This document shows positions 1-10,198 of a stretch of 64,000 bases of DNA, piece by piece (within the stretch, counting starts at the first letter, position 1; each line of letters begins with the position of its first letter). Source of the DNA: Centrapalus pauciflorus (lineage: Eukaryota > Streptophyta > Magnoliopsida > Asterales > Asteraceae); NCBI GenBank assembly GCA_020465985.1, contig JAANYP010006941.1, positions 23,871-87,870 of the forward strand, in the 5' to 3' direction. Under the pieces are notes generated by a model, which saw only the letters and a list, made by a program, of their open reading frames with translations, had not been told where the DNA came from and made no database searches. The translations under genes and the position numbers were made by a program.

Positions 1-355
1 ACTGACCAAATTCGAAGCACACTTTAAGGAAACTCAAAAGGAGCGTATTTTGGTCAAACTCGAATATGAGCAAACCCTAATTTCTCCTTAAAAAAACTCG
101 AGCGCCGCAAATTCGAAAAACGGCCAATACTTCGAGTTTTTCAAGTTTTTCAGATTAAATCAATATTTTTACAAGGAAAAATATTGATTTTGATCAAAAA
201 CGTGAACTACAACAAAGTATTTCCCGGAATCTAATTTGATAAGCTCGAAAAACCTCAAAAATGTGATAATAACCGTCCAAAAACGTCAAGAAACCTAGGA
301 TGTATCTTTTGAACACTAAGAACACGAAGAACACCCCGTAGGCTCTGATACCACT
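1..355 (-). mobile_element. 5' leader of a minus-strand LTR retrotransposon (partial)
   Basis: This is the internal sequence just inside a minus-strand 5' LTR (356-961), running off the left edge. No coding sequence is recognisable. On the minus strand it contains repeated TTCGAGTTT- and TTCGAA-like words (for example near 11, 58, 96, 113 and 135). The same kind of word is arrayed in the leader of the Copia-like element at 13188-18519, which suggests a related family. The body and the other LTR are outside the window. Confidence 0.6.
341..353 (-). promoter_or_regulatory. Primer-binding site (tRNA-iMet), minus strand
   Basis: The plus strand reads GGCTCTGATACCA, the reverse complement of TGGTATCAGAGCC, the usual plant site complementary to the 3' end of initiator tRNA-Met. 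It lies two bases inside the LTR edge at 356 and fixes the element as minus-strand with its 5' LTR on the right. Confidence 0.85.
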
Positions 356-961
356 TGTAAGGTCTTGCAACTACAGATCTATCTAGACGCGACACACACC
401 AACGAGTGCGGAATCCTCGTTAGCGGCTTGACAGTAAGATCACACTCACGGAACACGGAGACTACCACGGCGTTGTACGAACGACTACGAACGAACCTAC
501 GCGATGATTCTCTCCGAAAACACACACAGATTGCTGATAAACTCGAGATCGCCTTCTGCTAATCACTCACGAAATTCTGCAAAAGTCTTCTAATCATTCG
601 AGTTAATCCCTAATTATAGAGACCATTTCGAGTTTGTCATGGGACAAACTCGAACCAGGCCCATGGCCCATTCGAATTTGTCCTCATGACAAATTCGAAT
701 TTGACTTCTATGCTAAATTCGAATTTCACATGTCAAACTTCTATTTGAATATATGTTTTAACTTAAGTTTGAATTAATCTTTGGACTTTATGTTTGAACT
801 TCTTGTAATACATTACATCAAGTTCAAACATACAATCAATAAATATCAAACACACAAAATCACATATATTAAACACTAGTTAATATTCAATATCTTGTAA
901 TATGACTTAGACAAAATGCTAACACAACTTAGACTGCTATCGTCACACAGGTGTACCAACA
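356..961 (-). repeat. 5' LTR of a minus-strand retrotransposon, probably Copia
   Basis: The LTR runs from TGTAAGG (356) to ...CCAACA (961) on the plus strand, so on its own strand it starts TGTTGG and ends in CA. About 606 bp. The left boundary is set by the adjacent primer-binding site and the right by the terminal CA; the second LTR is outside the window, so the ends are inferred. Positions 660-735 carry three AATTCGAATTT-type words, the same motif arrayed in the unrelated Gypsy LTR at 28718-31210. Confidence 0.65.
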
Positions 962-1080
962 AGTTTGAAAATATAGGCTCGATGGAGCTCGAGTCAAGTT
1001 TCGAGCTCAAGTTTTAGTGTCAAGTTTGAGCTCGAGCTTGGTGATACTTGACTTAACTCGGCTTGATTACACCCTTACGC
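962..1080. repeat. Possible remnant of a hAT-type MITE
   Basis: Repeated GAGCTCGAG / TCAAGTTT words end at GGCTTGATTACACCC (about 1062-1076). On the minus strand this reads like the GGGTGTAATCAAGCC end common in plant hAT MITEs. The other end is not visible, perhaps cut off by the Copia insertion. Confidence 0.35.
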
Positions 1081-3527
1081 ATAGACACTTTGGGAGCAAG
1101 TTACTGCATATTTTCCTATTGAGTTGCACAGAATTCTAGCGAGAGTTTCAGGCAAGTTGGTTAACTCCGACATTACACGCTACTTTGGTTATAAACATAC
1201 TTGAATCTATTTTTAAAAAAATCATGTCAAACACGAGTCCCAGTCTTCCTTTCGGTATTGTAATTTATTTTCTTTTTTTATTTAATCATTGTAATTTCTA
1301 TTTCATATTATAATTTCAATTAATTTCGATTGTAATTTATCTATTATCATTCTTATAATTAGTATCGAAAACTTTATTTCTACGCTTTTATCCTCATCTA
1401 TTAAAAGGGTTACATTAAACTGAATGGGATGAGCTTATCCTTCAACAATAGAACGCAAGTTAGCTCGATAGAAACTCTAATTTATCATTGATAGATTTTA
1501 AAAGATGTTGCTGTAAATGATAAAATTTTAAAAAAGTATTGCTATTTTCAGTTATTTACCCTTATTTAAATAGTTACTTTTGCCTTTTAATGCTCTTTCT
1601 TCAAATATTAAAACAATATCATAGATTTTTTTTTTTTGGAGTAATAATAAGGGAGAGAAAAAAATAAAGTGGAGTGCTTCGAAGATAATTATGACTTTTT
1701 AAGAATTGTATGGTCCGAGGTTCGGTTGAAGAACGAACTGGATTTATGACTGAAATAGACTTATGAAACTCGTTGATACCATGTAAAGTAAATATAAGGC
1801 AGGTTAAATAGAGTCAGTCCTAGGGTGAAAATCATCGAATGGAAAAATGGATTGAGCTGACTGATATTCATGAGAACCATTCAAAATAAGCTTCCAACCT
1901 TTGGTAATCTATATCTATATCTATATTCTATATATATTAATAAAAGAAAATATTTAATAACACGTGTCGCTTCCTCACTTACTTAAAAAAAAAATTTCAC
2001 GCAGTTTTCATAGATAATTCTCTTTAATTAATTATCTATTTATATTTAAAGATTTCCACATCTAATTCTTCTTAGTTATCTATTTATATTAAAAGATAAT
2101 AAAAAATATAATTAAGTACTACCTAATTTAACTCTTATGAATAAAAATAATAATCTTTTTAAATGATTTTAATAACTTTCATATTTAACTCTTAACTTTA
2201 GCTAACTAGGACTATTTATCCATATTAAAGTTAAAAATAATGCAATGTTTGTAATAAAATATTTTATAAAATATCGAAATTGTGTTTTATGTAAAACTTT
2301 TATTTTTTATATAGAAATATAAAAGTAAAAAGTGTTAAAAAGATGAGATACGATAAGCACTATTCATAGAAAAAAATTTAATTGTTGTTAGTAATATTTT
2401 TTGTAGCAAAATAAACTTTTTTGTATGTAAATTATGTTTGTATAAATTTTAAATAAACATGTATTTATAAAACATCTCATGACTAAAGCAATTACTTACG
2501 GCTCGTGTGTTGCAAAAGAGATTCCAATCATTTGAGCTTGAGCATATCATATCTGAAGTAGCATAAAGAACTCGAGTTGAAATATATGGATTTTAAGTCC
2601 TGGGTTAGTTGAGCATAACTAGTCTTTTAATATTATTATTATTATTAGTAAAAATCGAATTGTACGTCATTTTTACTGAAAATTAATATTGAAATATGAA
2701 ATGGTTCATCTTAATTTTCATCATAAGAAAATTTAAACGATTTGCAGTTTCCTGTTAGGACAACTTAAAAATCGTTGTGGTTTTTCTTTTTTAATAGTTT
2801 TGAAGATTTGAATGGATCATCATTTTTTTCATGACGAGATAATGATCAACAATTTCTTGTTTTTTTTAATAAAAAAATCCATGAAACGCTGTGATTTTTA
2901 ATTTTTTTTCAAACGGAGAAATTGATAACGTAATGCAATTTTTGATTTCTCTAAACAGACAAAACAATGATCCATTTGGATTTTCAATTATCCCGTTTGA
3001 AAAAAATACGAACCATTCAGATTTATTTTTCCGGATGAGAAAAAAAGATTAATCAAATTTTGTATTAAATAATGTTAATTAAATTTAGGATTAAATATTA
3101 ATTAAACGTAAATCAGCCAACAATTTTCGTTTTAAATAATAATAATAATATAAAAATTAGGATTAAATTTATAAAAGACTAGTACATTATTATTTTATGA
3201 GTACGTTGCTATATATGCAAACCCAGTTAACGTTTGGTGTTGACCTGACTGCTTACTTGGATGTCCAGTCAACGTCACACATCGTCCAACTATCAACCGT
3301 TGTTATCATAAAGTAATTGTTTGGAATATAAGTTTTAATTAGTAGGTTATTGTACTAATAAAAATTGCTTTTGGTTCGTTGCTATGTTATGTAGAAATCC
3401 TTAAAAAGAATTGAAAGTCAGGTAGTATTTGATATGTTGGTTTGTAGAATCGAAGAAGAATTGAAATTGATCATTATGATGAAATGAAAAATTATGCTTG
3501 TTTACTTTGTTTTAATGGAATAAGTTA
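1081..3527. other. AT-rich intergenic sequence, no gene seen
   Basis: No convincing coding region in any frame. It is AT-rich with A/T runs and a short ATT run near 2630-2646. Part of it (1907-2515) may be a degenerate Helitron-like repeat, listed separately. Confidence 0.7.
1907..2515 (+). mobile_element. Possible degenerate Helitron-like repeat
   Basis: The left end has repeated TCTATAT words, a TATTAATAAAAGAAA stretch and ACACGTGTCGC, resembling 5' ends of plant Helitrons. The right end near 2500-2515 has CTCGTGTGTTGCA, resembling an eroded 3' hairpin (normally CCGTG...CACGG). No clear CTRR end or intact hairpin is present, so this is weak. Confidence 0.25.
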
Positions 3528-4071
3528 GGATAAATGACATCAAATAGCTCTGAATTTTCGATACACATTTATGTAGTGAACTTTTTTTTGTGCACATTTG
3601 GTAGTCAAAGTTTCAAAATTGTTCCAATTTGGTAGTTGGCGTACCTTTTAACCGGTTGCTTCCGGTTTCGATGTCTACATGGACAATTTTTTGATGACGT
3701 AGCTACCCTTTTTTATATTATACCCGGTTTTATCTACGTGGCAATCCGTTTTTTCAAATCACCCGGGTTTATAACGCCGTATGAAATTAAGAAATCACCC
3801 AGGTTTATGACGTCGTTTTTTAAAAAACCCGGGTGATTTTAAAAAACGGGTTGCCACGTAGAAAAACCGGGTATAATATAAAAACGAGTAGCCACGTCAT
3901 TAAAAAATTGTCCACGTAGTAATCGAAACCGGAAGCAACCAGTTAAAAGGTACGCCAACTACCAAATTGGAACAATTTTGAAACTTTGACTACCAAATGT
4001 GCACAAAAAAAAGTTCACTACATAAATGTGTACAAAGTCGAAAGTTCAGAGCTATTTGATGTCATTTTCCC
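3528..4071. mobile_element. Foldback Mutator-type MITE with 9-bp target duplication
   Basis: The left arm starts GGATAAATGACATC and the right arm ends GATGTCATTTTCCC (reverse complement GGGAAAATGACATC). The arms are near-complementary for about 240 bp each, leaving a spacer of roughly 50 bp around 3775-3825. It is flanked by perfect 9-bp direct repeats AATAAGTTA at 3519-3527 and 4072-4080, the duplication length typical of Mutator-like elements. No coding capacity: the 66-codon frame inside it reads through the arms. Confidence 0.9.
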
Positions 4072-4788
4072 AATAAGTTATTATATATGAAACGTGATTC
4101 TTTCATCATCATGGATTTTCATTGCTCTAAGCATAGGTAGTTTTTTTTTTCATTCCCTTAACAAACGAAATGAAATTATAACTTTCTAATCTTGTAAAAT
4201 AATTTACAAATTCATATTTTTATATTATTATTTTAATGTAACATCCCTACTTTTCAAATACATGTAATTTGCAAGTTAAGACTTAATTATTGTATTATTG
4301 GATATTTAACGACTGAATTCTAAGTAAATTTCGATCACAATTTAAAAATAAGAAAAGATGAGGAGAAATCCACATCGTAGTTTTTTGAGCAAGCATAACA
4401 ATGAGAAGCCGATCCGGACACTTAAAATCGGTTAAATAAGAAAATACAAAGTTGAGGGGTGTATTATGTAAAAGTGATAAAGTAATAAATAAAAAGGGAT
4501 AAAAGTCTTCATTTTAACAATCTCCTTCTCTCTCTACTCTCAACCGTCTCTCACTCTCTCTCTCTCTCTAACCTCACGGTTTCAATCCAAGAAACCCCAA
4601 AGATCACCAAATTGAAGTGCAAAAGTTGCAACTAAGTGACAAATAAGGAACTATAGCTACTGCAAACAACGATTTGAGGTAAAAATCGTTCTATATTACG
4701 AAATTTTGATGTGTTGGGTTCGGTTTTCATAAAAACCGAATCTATGGATTTAAGTAGCAAATGTTAATGCATGTTGAACGTTGTTATG

Positions 4789-6998
4789 TGTAACATCCTC
4801 AAATCTAAATTATTGTAATTTAGATTAATTAATTGAATATGTTGTAATTTGTATAATTAAGTTGGATTACGAAAATGATTATGTATCTGGATGTTTAAAA
4901 GTTGGTTGCTATTTTAGGAAATTAAAAAATTTGAGAATTTTAATTTTTAGTTATTAAGAATAATTGTTAAAAAGTCGGTGATAATGAAAATTATGATGAA
5001 AATCAGTATTTAATGGAACCGGATAAGTTGAGGGGCTAAAAGTGTCAAAAGCCGAAACTAAGGAACAAAAGATCTTTAGTCTTTCATTCTTGTTCATTTC
5101 AGCTACAACTCACAAGAAGCTCTCTCTTTCTCACTAAATCTCTCTAAAATTTCTGCTGGAATTGGAATTTGTGGAACCAAATTCGTGGATTACATCTGAA
5201 TACAAACAAGATTCAAGTGGAAATTAAGGTAAGAATATCATATCTCAACTTGGGGTTTATTTGGAGACTTTGAAATTCAAAAATTCGGATTTTTAATCTG
5301 AGAAATCATGGTTGCATGTTTGTTAAATCAGTGGGAAATCAATAGTTGAACATCATTGAAGCTCCAGAAACAAGAATCGTGCATCAATTCGTCTTAAAAG
5401 GTAATAAATCTGAGTTTTTATGAAGTTTTTGAGTTCTTGGAGTTTTTACTCATTTTTGGTCCAATCTGGACGAAATTGGTTGTAAATGATATGGAAAATG
5501 ATGTAGAAACATTCAATATATGTTAGTATAACATTTTTATGGATTGCATGTTGCTAGAAATGGATTTATGGAAACTTTAGTGCAAAACCCGTAGCTGCGA
5601 CCTGCAATTCTGCATGTGAACTCGGCGAGTTCCCAAGAACACTTGAACAAATCTTCAAAAATTCATAAGAGGTTGGATCCGAATTCGGTTGGGACCCGAA
5701 TTCGAATGAGACTTGAAACTTGGATGAGACCCGAACTTTGATGGAACCGAATCCGGACGGAACCGAACTCGAATGGGCCCGAAATCCGGCCGAGGGTCCG
5801 AACTTCGGATCTGAACTCGGCGAGTTCCCTGAGTCAACTCGGCGAGTTCTATACATTTCTTGGGTAATTCTGATGGGTTTAAAAGGACCCGAATTAATGG
5901 ACAAATAATCACACTTTTGGGATACTTTTTGTAACATAATAAGGTAAATAAAGGAGGGTTAATTGGGAATAATAACACCTCAAATGATGAGATTTAAACG
6001 TGAGTTTCGGATGACGGTTCCGAATGTTGTAATACTTTTATTTGTACAAATTGATTCTAATTTGTTAAAGAACATGTAATGATGATATGTTTTCCTTATG
6101 GAAATGAAACAGGTCCCTTGTGGTGTTGTTTAACCCACAGTGGGGTACTTTGTGGATCCGGTTGAAATCCCGAGGAGAAATAATATTGGTTAAAGTTTAA
6201 TAACGTACCCACTGTGAGTACATATGATTTCGCATGTTTATATCTGCTTTATGTTAGCTATTGTCTGCTGAGACATGTTGCTTCATTATCGTTTGGAATT
6301 CTACTAACTTGCGTAGATTTAGATGCACATTCATACTTGTTGCATGTCCGTTCGTTTGTTGTGCATCTATCGATGGACCGGCGGGTCGCATCTGTTACTC
6401 CGATGTTACTGCGCTATATGACCCGGAGCTGATCCCTCCGAGGTTCTGGTAGGCAGTAAGTCATCCCCGATGTTATGTCTGTCTCAGATGGTTGGGTTAT
6501 ATACCGAGCTTTGGGCTCGTAGGAGCGACGGCTCATGTGTGTCGTACTTTGTGTACGTGGAGAGTGCACGACGTGTGTCGTCGGTGTACTCTTGTGGGCT
6601 TCATAAGGATTTATAAAATGCGTAAATCTGTGTATTCACTAAGCATTCGCTTACCCCTCAGTTGTTGCATTTTTACAGGAAAAGGAAAATCTGCGGTCGG
6701 ACCTTCTAGTTAGGTCACTTGTGAAGTCTTGGAAGATTTGATACTACGCGATCGGTAATTGTGCTATGGAACCAATGTTGTAATATGTTTGGGACGATTG
6801 TAATAAAAGTTTGAGTATGTAGATTTAGACTTGAAACCTTGTAGCACCGTAGGGTGTTTTAAACAGTTGTATCATTTTATTTATGCACTTTTATGCTTCC
6901 GCACTTTAATTAAGCTTTTAAGATCATTATGTCATTGTATGCTGGTGATTAATCCTGGGTGTATTGTAAATGATGGTTATTGTGGCAAGGGTGTCACA
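4789..6998 (+). repeat. Solo LTR of a related chromovirus family
   Basis: It starts TGTAACATCCTC and ends GGTGTCACA, flanked by 5-bp duplications TTATG (4784-4788 and 6999-7003). The 3' LTR of the host element, around 19208-19222, shows the unoccupied site (TTGTGATGGATATG). No internal region is present, so it arose by LTR-LTR recombination. It differs in sequence from its host LTR but shares its layout: donor-like AAG|GTAAGA at 5226-5234, CTTAC at 6650-6654, acceptor TTTTTACAG ending at 6678, then a short GKGK...GPSS frame. Repeated GAATTCGG and CTCGGCGAGTTC words lie at 5620-5850. Confidence 0.93.
6678..6713 (+). other. Conserved LTR micro-reading frame (GKGKSAVGPSS-stop), solo LTR copy
   Basis: Eleven codons and a TAG directly follow a TTTTTACAG acceptor-like site. 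Equivalent frames occur at 8165-8200 (GKGKGVAGPSS), 30910-30945 and 36847-36882 (GKGKGLAGPSS). The frame stays open upstream as far as 6492 here, but no start codon is conserved between families. Confidence 0.45.
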
Positions 6999-7003
6999 TT
7001 ATG

Positions 7004-8130
7004 GATATGTTTAAAGTGTTGATAATGTTGTATATCAAATTTCAGTTTCAAATTCCAATTCTAATTATGATTTTGGAATAAAGTGTGTGTTAGTGTGTGT
7101 TCATCGATAATTGATGAAAAGTGGACAAAGATGGACATATTGGAACATTGGTATTAAGTTTTAAGTTAAAAGAATACATTTAAGTTCATATTTGCAATTT
7201 TAGATACAAAAACATGCAAAAATGGTCAAAAAGTATATTCTGAAAAATGTTGGAAAATATATAAGTATGAACTCGGTCCATATGAACACGATTCGGTTCA
7301 TCCGAGTTCGGACCCGCTACCCAATTCTGGTCTTAACTGATTTTGGACCGTACGCAATTTCGGATGGTAATTATCAAGAAATTTTACTAAGTCTAGGAAG
7401 CCAATTCGGATCAATTGTTCATCCGAATTCGGATCAACTGTTCATCCAAAGTTCGGATGAAGTCTCAAATATAGTTACTAAGGATGGACCTCGGACCATC
7501 CGGATTTCGGATCATCCGAAATTCGGATGTGGTCCGAATTCAGTTCAATTTCACTTAATTTTCAGAATTTAAGTTTTAAGCAATTACTGACATTAAATCA
7601 CTATTACACTGACTTGACAGATCATTGTGGTGTTGTCTAACACACATTGATTCAGAGGCAATTAACACTGTATAAACCACTGTGAGTAATAGATTATCAT
7701 TCTAACATTTATTGTCTCTGCATTCACGTTTTACATATTCAATGACATGTTCACATTGTTCATATACATCAATTAGCACTTATGAATGATTTGTTGTTAT
7801 GATGCACACTCGTACTTGACATGTAACAAACATGTAGCCTGCGTTCGTTTGAAAGTGCATCTATTTACATCATGCTTGCACTGCATGATCATTACTTCAC
7901 AATCTGATGCGACCTGGACTGGGGCTGACAGCAGGCCACTGTCGGGGACTGATCATCCCACTCGTTATCCTGTTCAGGTTCGGCACATCCCCGATCAGCA
8001 TTTTGAACTGCCAACGCCATGCTTGCACTGCATGGTTTTCACATACTATGGGGCTTACATTGCCAGTTTTCACACTATGCTTGTAAAGAATTATTTGTTG
8101 AATGTATAATCTGTTATCTCACTAAGCAAA
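7004..8130 (+). other. LTR interior (continuation of the 5' LTR), non-coding
   Basis: This is the rest of the chromovirus 5' LTR after the solo LTR. It has near-identical counterparts in the 3' LTR (about 19220-20350). Frames of 60-116 codons occur here, but the 5' and 3' LTR versions are disrupted differently and match no family I recognise. The notable content is the CCGAATTCGG-type array at 7280-7545. Confidence 0.8.
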
Positions 8131-8164
8131 TTAATTAGCTTACTGTTGACTCACAATGTTTACA

Positions 8165-8200
8165 GGCAAAGGAAAAGGTGTAGCTGGACCTTCTTCTTAG
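8165..8200 (+). other. Conserved LTR micro-reading frame (GKGKGVAGPSS-stop), 5' LTR copy
   Basis: It directly follows TTTACAG. In the 3' LTR copy (from 20379) the same codons occur, but the TAG has become TGT, extending the frame. Compared with the copy at 30910, serines are encoded TCT/TCT here against AGT/TCA there, and glycine codons differ at third positions. Confidence 0.45.
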
Positions 8201-8467
8201 GCATTTCAATTCAATATCCCGGAGACTTTAGAAGCTATTGGTACACGGATGTTTGTAGCTTTAGGCTGGGATTTGATATTTTTAAAACAAGTTATGATGT
8301 TGTAATAGTTAGACTTAATCACTGTAGACAAGTACTTTTATTGCTTTAGTGTGGAACTGCTTAAATCTGAATTAAGCATCAATTTTAATTATCATGATAA
8401 TCATTGGGTTGTGTGTTGATCCTGGTGATTTCAATTATACCATTATTTCATGAAGACGTCACAAGTT

Positions 8468-8480
8468 TGGTATCAGAGCA
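8468..8480 (+). promoter_or_regulatory. Primer-binding site (tRNA-iMet)
   Basis: TGGTATCAGAGCA lies four bases after the 5' LTR end. It is complementary to the 3' end of plant initiator tRNA-Met, the usual minus-strand primer, and confirms the LTR edge at 8463. Confidence 0.93.
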
Positions 8481-8669
8481 TTAGTTTGAGGTTTCAAGTG
8501 TCTGCGAGGACTTGGACTCAAACTTAGGTTATGATATTAGAATGGACTCCTAGGAAATGATCCGAACTAAGATAGGATTAACATGCACGCGGGGACAAAT
8601 AAAGGGTAACTGTAAACATTTAGGACTTACAACTAAATGTTCTAAATATAAATTGTTATATTTTAGAAC

Positions 8670-9858
8670 ATGTCAGGAGATGATATGACTCCTCAACAGA
8701 TGTTCCAGATGATGCAAGCTCTCATGGAACAGAAGAATGAGTTACAATCCAAAAGAATGGCTGAGCAGGCTCAGTCATTTGCTGACCAATTAAGGGCCAG
8801 AGAGATGAGGCCGAAGCAAAACGTAAAGCTGATAAAAGAAAGAAAAAGGAGCAACAACAAGATGATCAAGAGGAAAGACAATGAGACACTAGGTCTTCTA
8901 ACAAGACAATGGGTTGTAGGTTTAAGGACTTCAAAAGTAACGGAGCTGTTACTTTTGATGGAACTGGAGATGCCGTCACGGCATTGGAGTGGATCCCCAC
9001 CACAGAGAGAACTTTTAGAATCAGCGACTGCGCTGAAAAAGACATGGTTAGATTTGCAACTGCAATGTTTGCAAGAGATGCAGTGATGTGGTGGGATGCT
9101 ATGACTCATGTGTTGATGATGGAGATAGTGCCACACATGACCTGGAGTGAATTCAAGGAAGTGTTTTCTCAGCAATATTGTCCTGCCGATGAGAAGCGTC
9201 GTTTAGAGGCGAAATTTCTGAATCTAACCCAAGGAACAAAGACGGTTACACAATACGCCATCGAGTTCACCCGTTAAGTCTTTTTGCACCCCATCAAGTT
9301 GACACGGAAGAGAAAAAGATAGCCCGGTTTGAGGCCGGATTAGACTATGAGATTCGCCGAACCATGAGTGGGGTTCGGTATACAACTTTTGCTGGTTTAC
9401 TGGAGGCTGCTCGAAATGTGGAGCAGATTGTTTTGTTGTCTGGGTATGCCATGGGGTCAACTTCCACAGTACCGACTCAACTGTCGCCGCCAAAAAGGCA
9501 GCGGGAGTCTAGATCATCAAGATCTTCTCCTCAATCCAATCAACCATCTTCTTCGCCCAAGAAGGGAAAGACCTTTTCGGCCAGTTCTGAAATGAGAGAC
9601 TGCAGGAGGTGCAGGAAAGCGCACTCTGGAGAGTGCAAAACTCAAGATATGTAATGTTTCTGTTGTGGGCAGAAGGGCCATCACTGGGAGCATTGTCCTC
9701 GAAAAGATGATGCATGCTACAACTACCACAGACTTGGCCACTTTGCAAGGGATTGTCCAAAACCCTCAAGAGATCAAAGTGTCAGCAATCAACAACAAGA
9801 TCTTCTGCAGCTTCCACTGCTCGCAGGGATCAATCTCAAAGGGCTCCAACAAGGGCAT
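8670..9858 (+). pseudogene. Chromovirus gag (capsid/nucleocapsid), frameshifted
   Basis: Gag encodes the particle protein that packages element RNA. It begins MSGDDMTPQQMFQMM at 8670, 207 bases after the LTR, followed by a basic, glutamine-rich stretch. The frame shifts near 8905 into GCRFKDFKSNGAVTFDG..., the retrotransposon-gag core with its WWDAM and QYCPADEKRRLE segments, to 9277. A second shift at about 9276 leads to a frame with a TAA at 9652-9654, after which two CCHC-type knuckles follow. In the first, CFCCGQKGHHWEHC is intact; the second, CYNYHRLGHFARDC, has its second cysteine replaced by tyrosine. The gag at 31403 starts similarly (MSGEGG...), so the two elements are relatives. Two shifts and one stop rule out function. 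Confidence 0.88.
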
Positions 9859-10198
9859 TCCAAGTCACAGCTGAAGAAGCAAAAGATGACCCGGAGGTGG
9901 TCACTGGTACGTTCTTTGTAAACTCAATTCCCGCACGCGTCTTGTTTGATTCCGGAGCCAACCGTTCGTTTGTCTCCACTTCATTTGCTAGTCAATTTAG
10001 TATGTCTACTTCAAAACTGCAATTTGTACTTGATATTGAGACTGCTAGCAACATGTTAGTTAAGGCAGACAAAGTATATAGGAATTGCACATTACTTGTA
10101 GAAGATGTAGTATTCAATGTAGACTTAATTCCCATGGAGTTCGGGGAGTTTGCTGTTATAGTAGGTAAAATTTGTTGCTCCATAACGAGGCCCAAATT
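9859..10198 (+). pseudogene. Chromovirus aspartic protease
   Basis: The protease matures the Gag-Pol polyprotein. The frame carries AFQVTAEEA, the usual linker after the knuckles, then LFDSGANRSFVS around 9944-9979 with the catalytic Asp-Ser-Gly motif. The domain continues to FAVIVGK near 10150-10170, where the family normally has an ILGMDWL-type motif. The frame shifts there, so the end of the domain and its link to reverse transcriptase lie in another frame. Confidence 0.85.

Larger units (their letters stand above)
4237..8463 (+). repeat. 5' LTR of the chromovirus, interrupted by a solo LTR
   Basis: It starts TGTAACATCCC and ends GACGTCACA. Without the 2,210-bp solo LTR and its extra 5-bp duplication it is about 2.01 kb, matching the 2,007-bp 3' LTR. 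A TC-rich tract (about 4520-4572) is a plausible transcription-start region. AG|GTAAAA at 4677-4684 looks like a splice donor. CTTAC at 8139-8143 followed by TTTACAG ending at 8165 looks like a branch point and acceptor. Positions 7280-7545 hold repeated CCGAATTCGG-type words. Confidence 0.92.

Noticed and set aside
5566..5978. Minus-strand frames of 107-123 codons in the solo LTR
   Set aside because: They run over the CCGAATTCGG-type repeats in an LTR; length comes from repeat composition, and frames overlap each other in different phases.
8771..9175. 134-codon minus-strand frame
   Set aside because: Antisense of gag with a leucine-rich artefactual composition; gag motifs on the plus strand are convincing.
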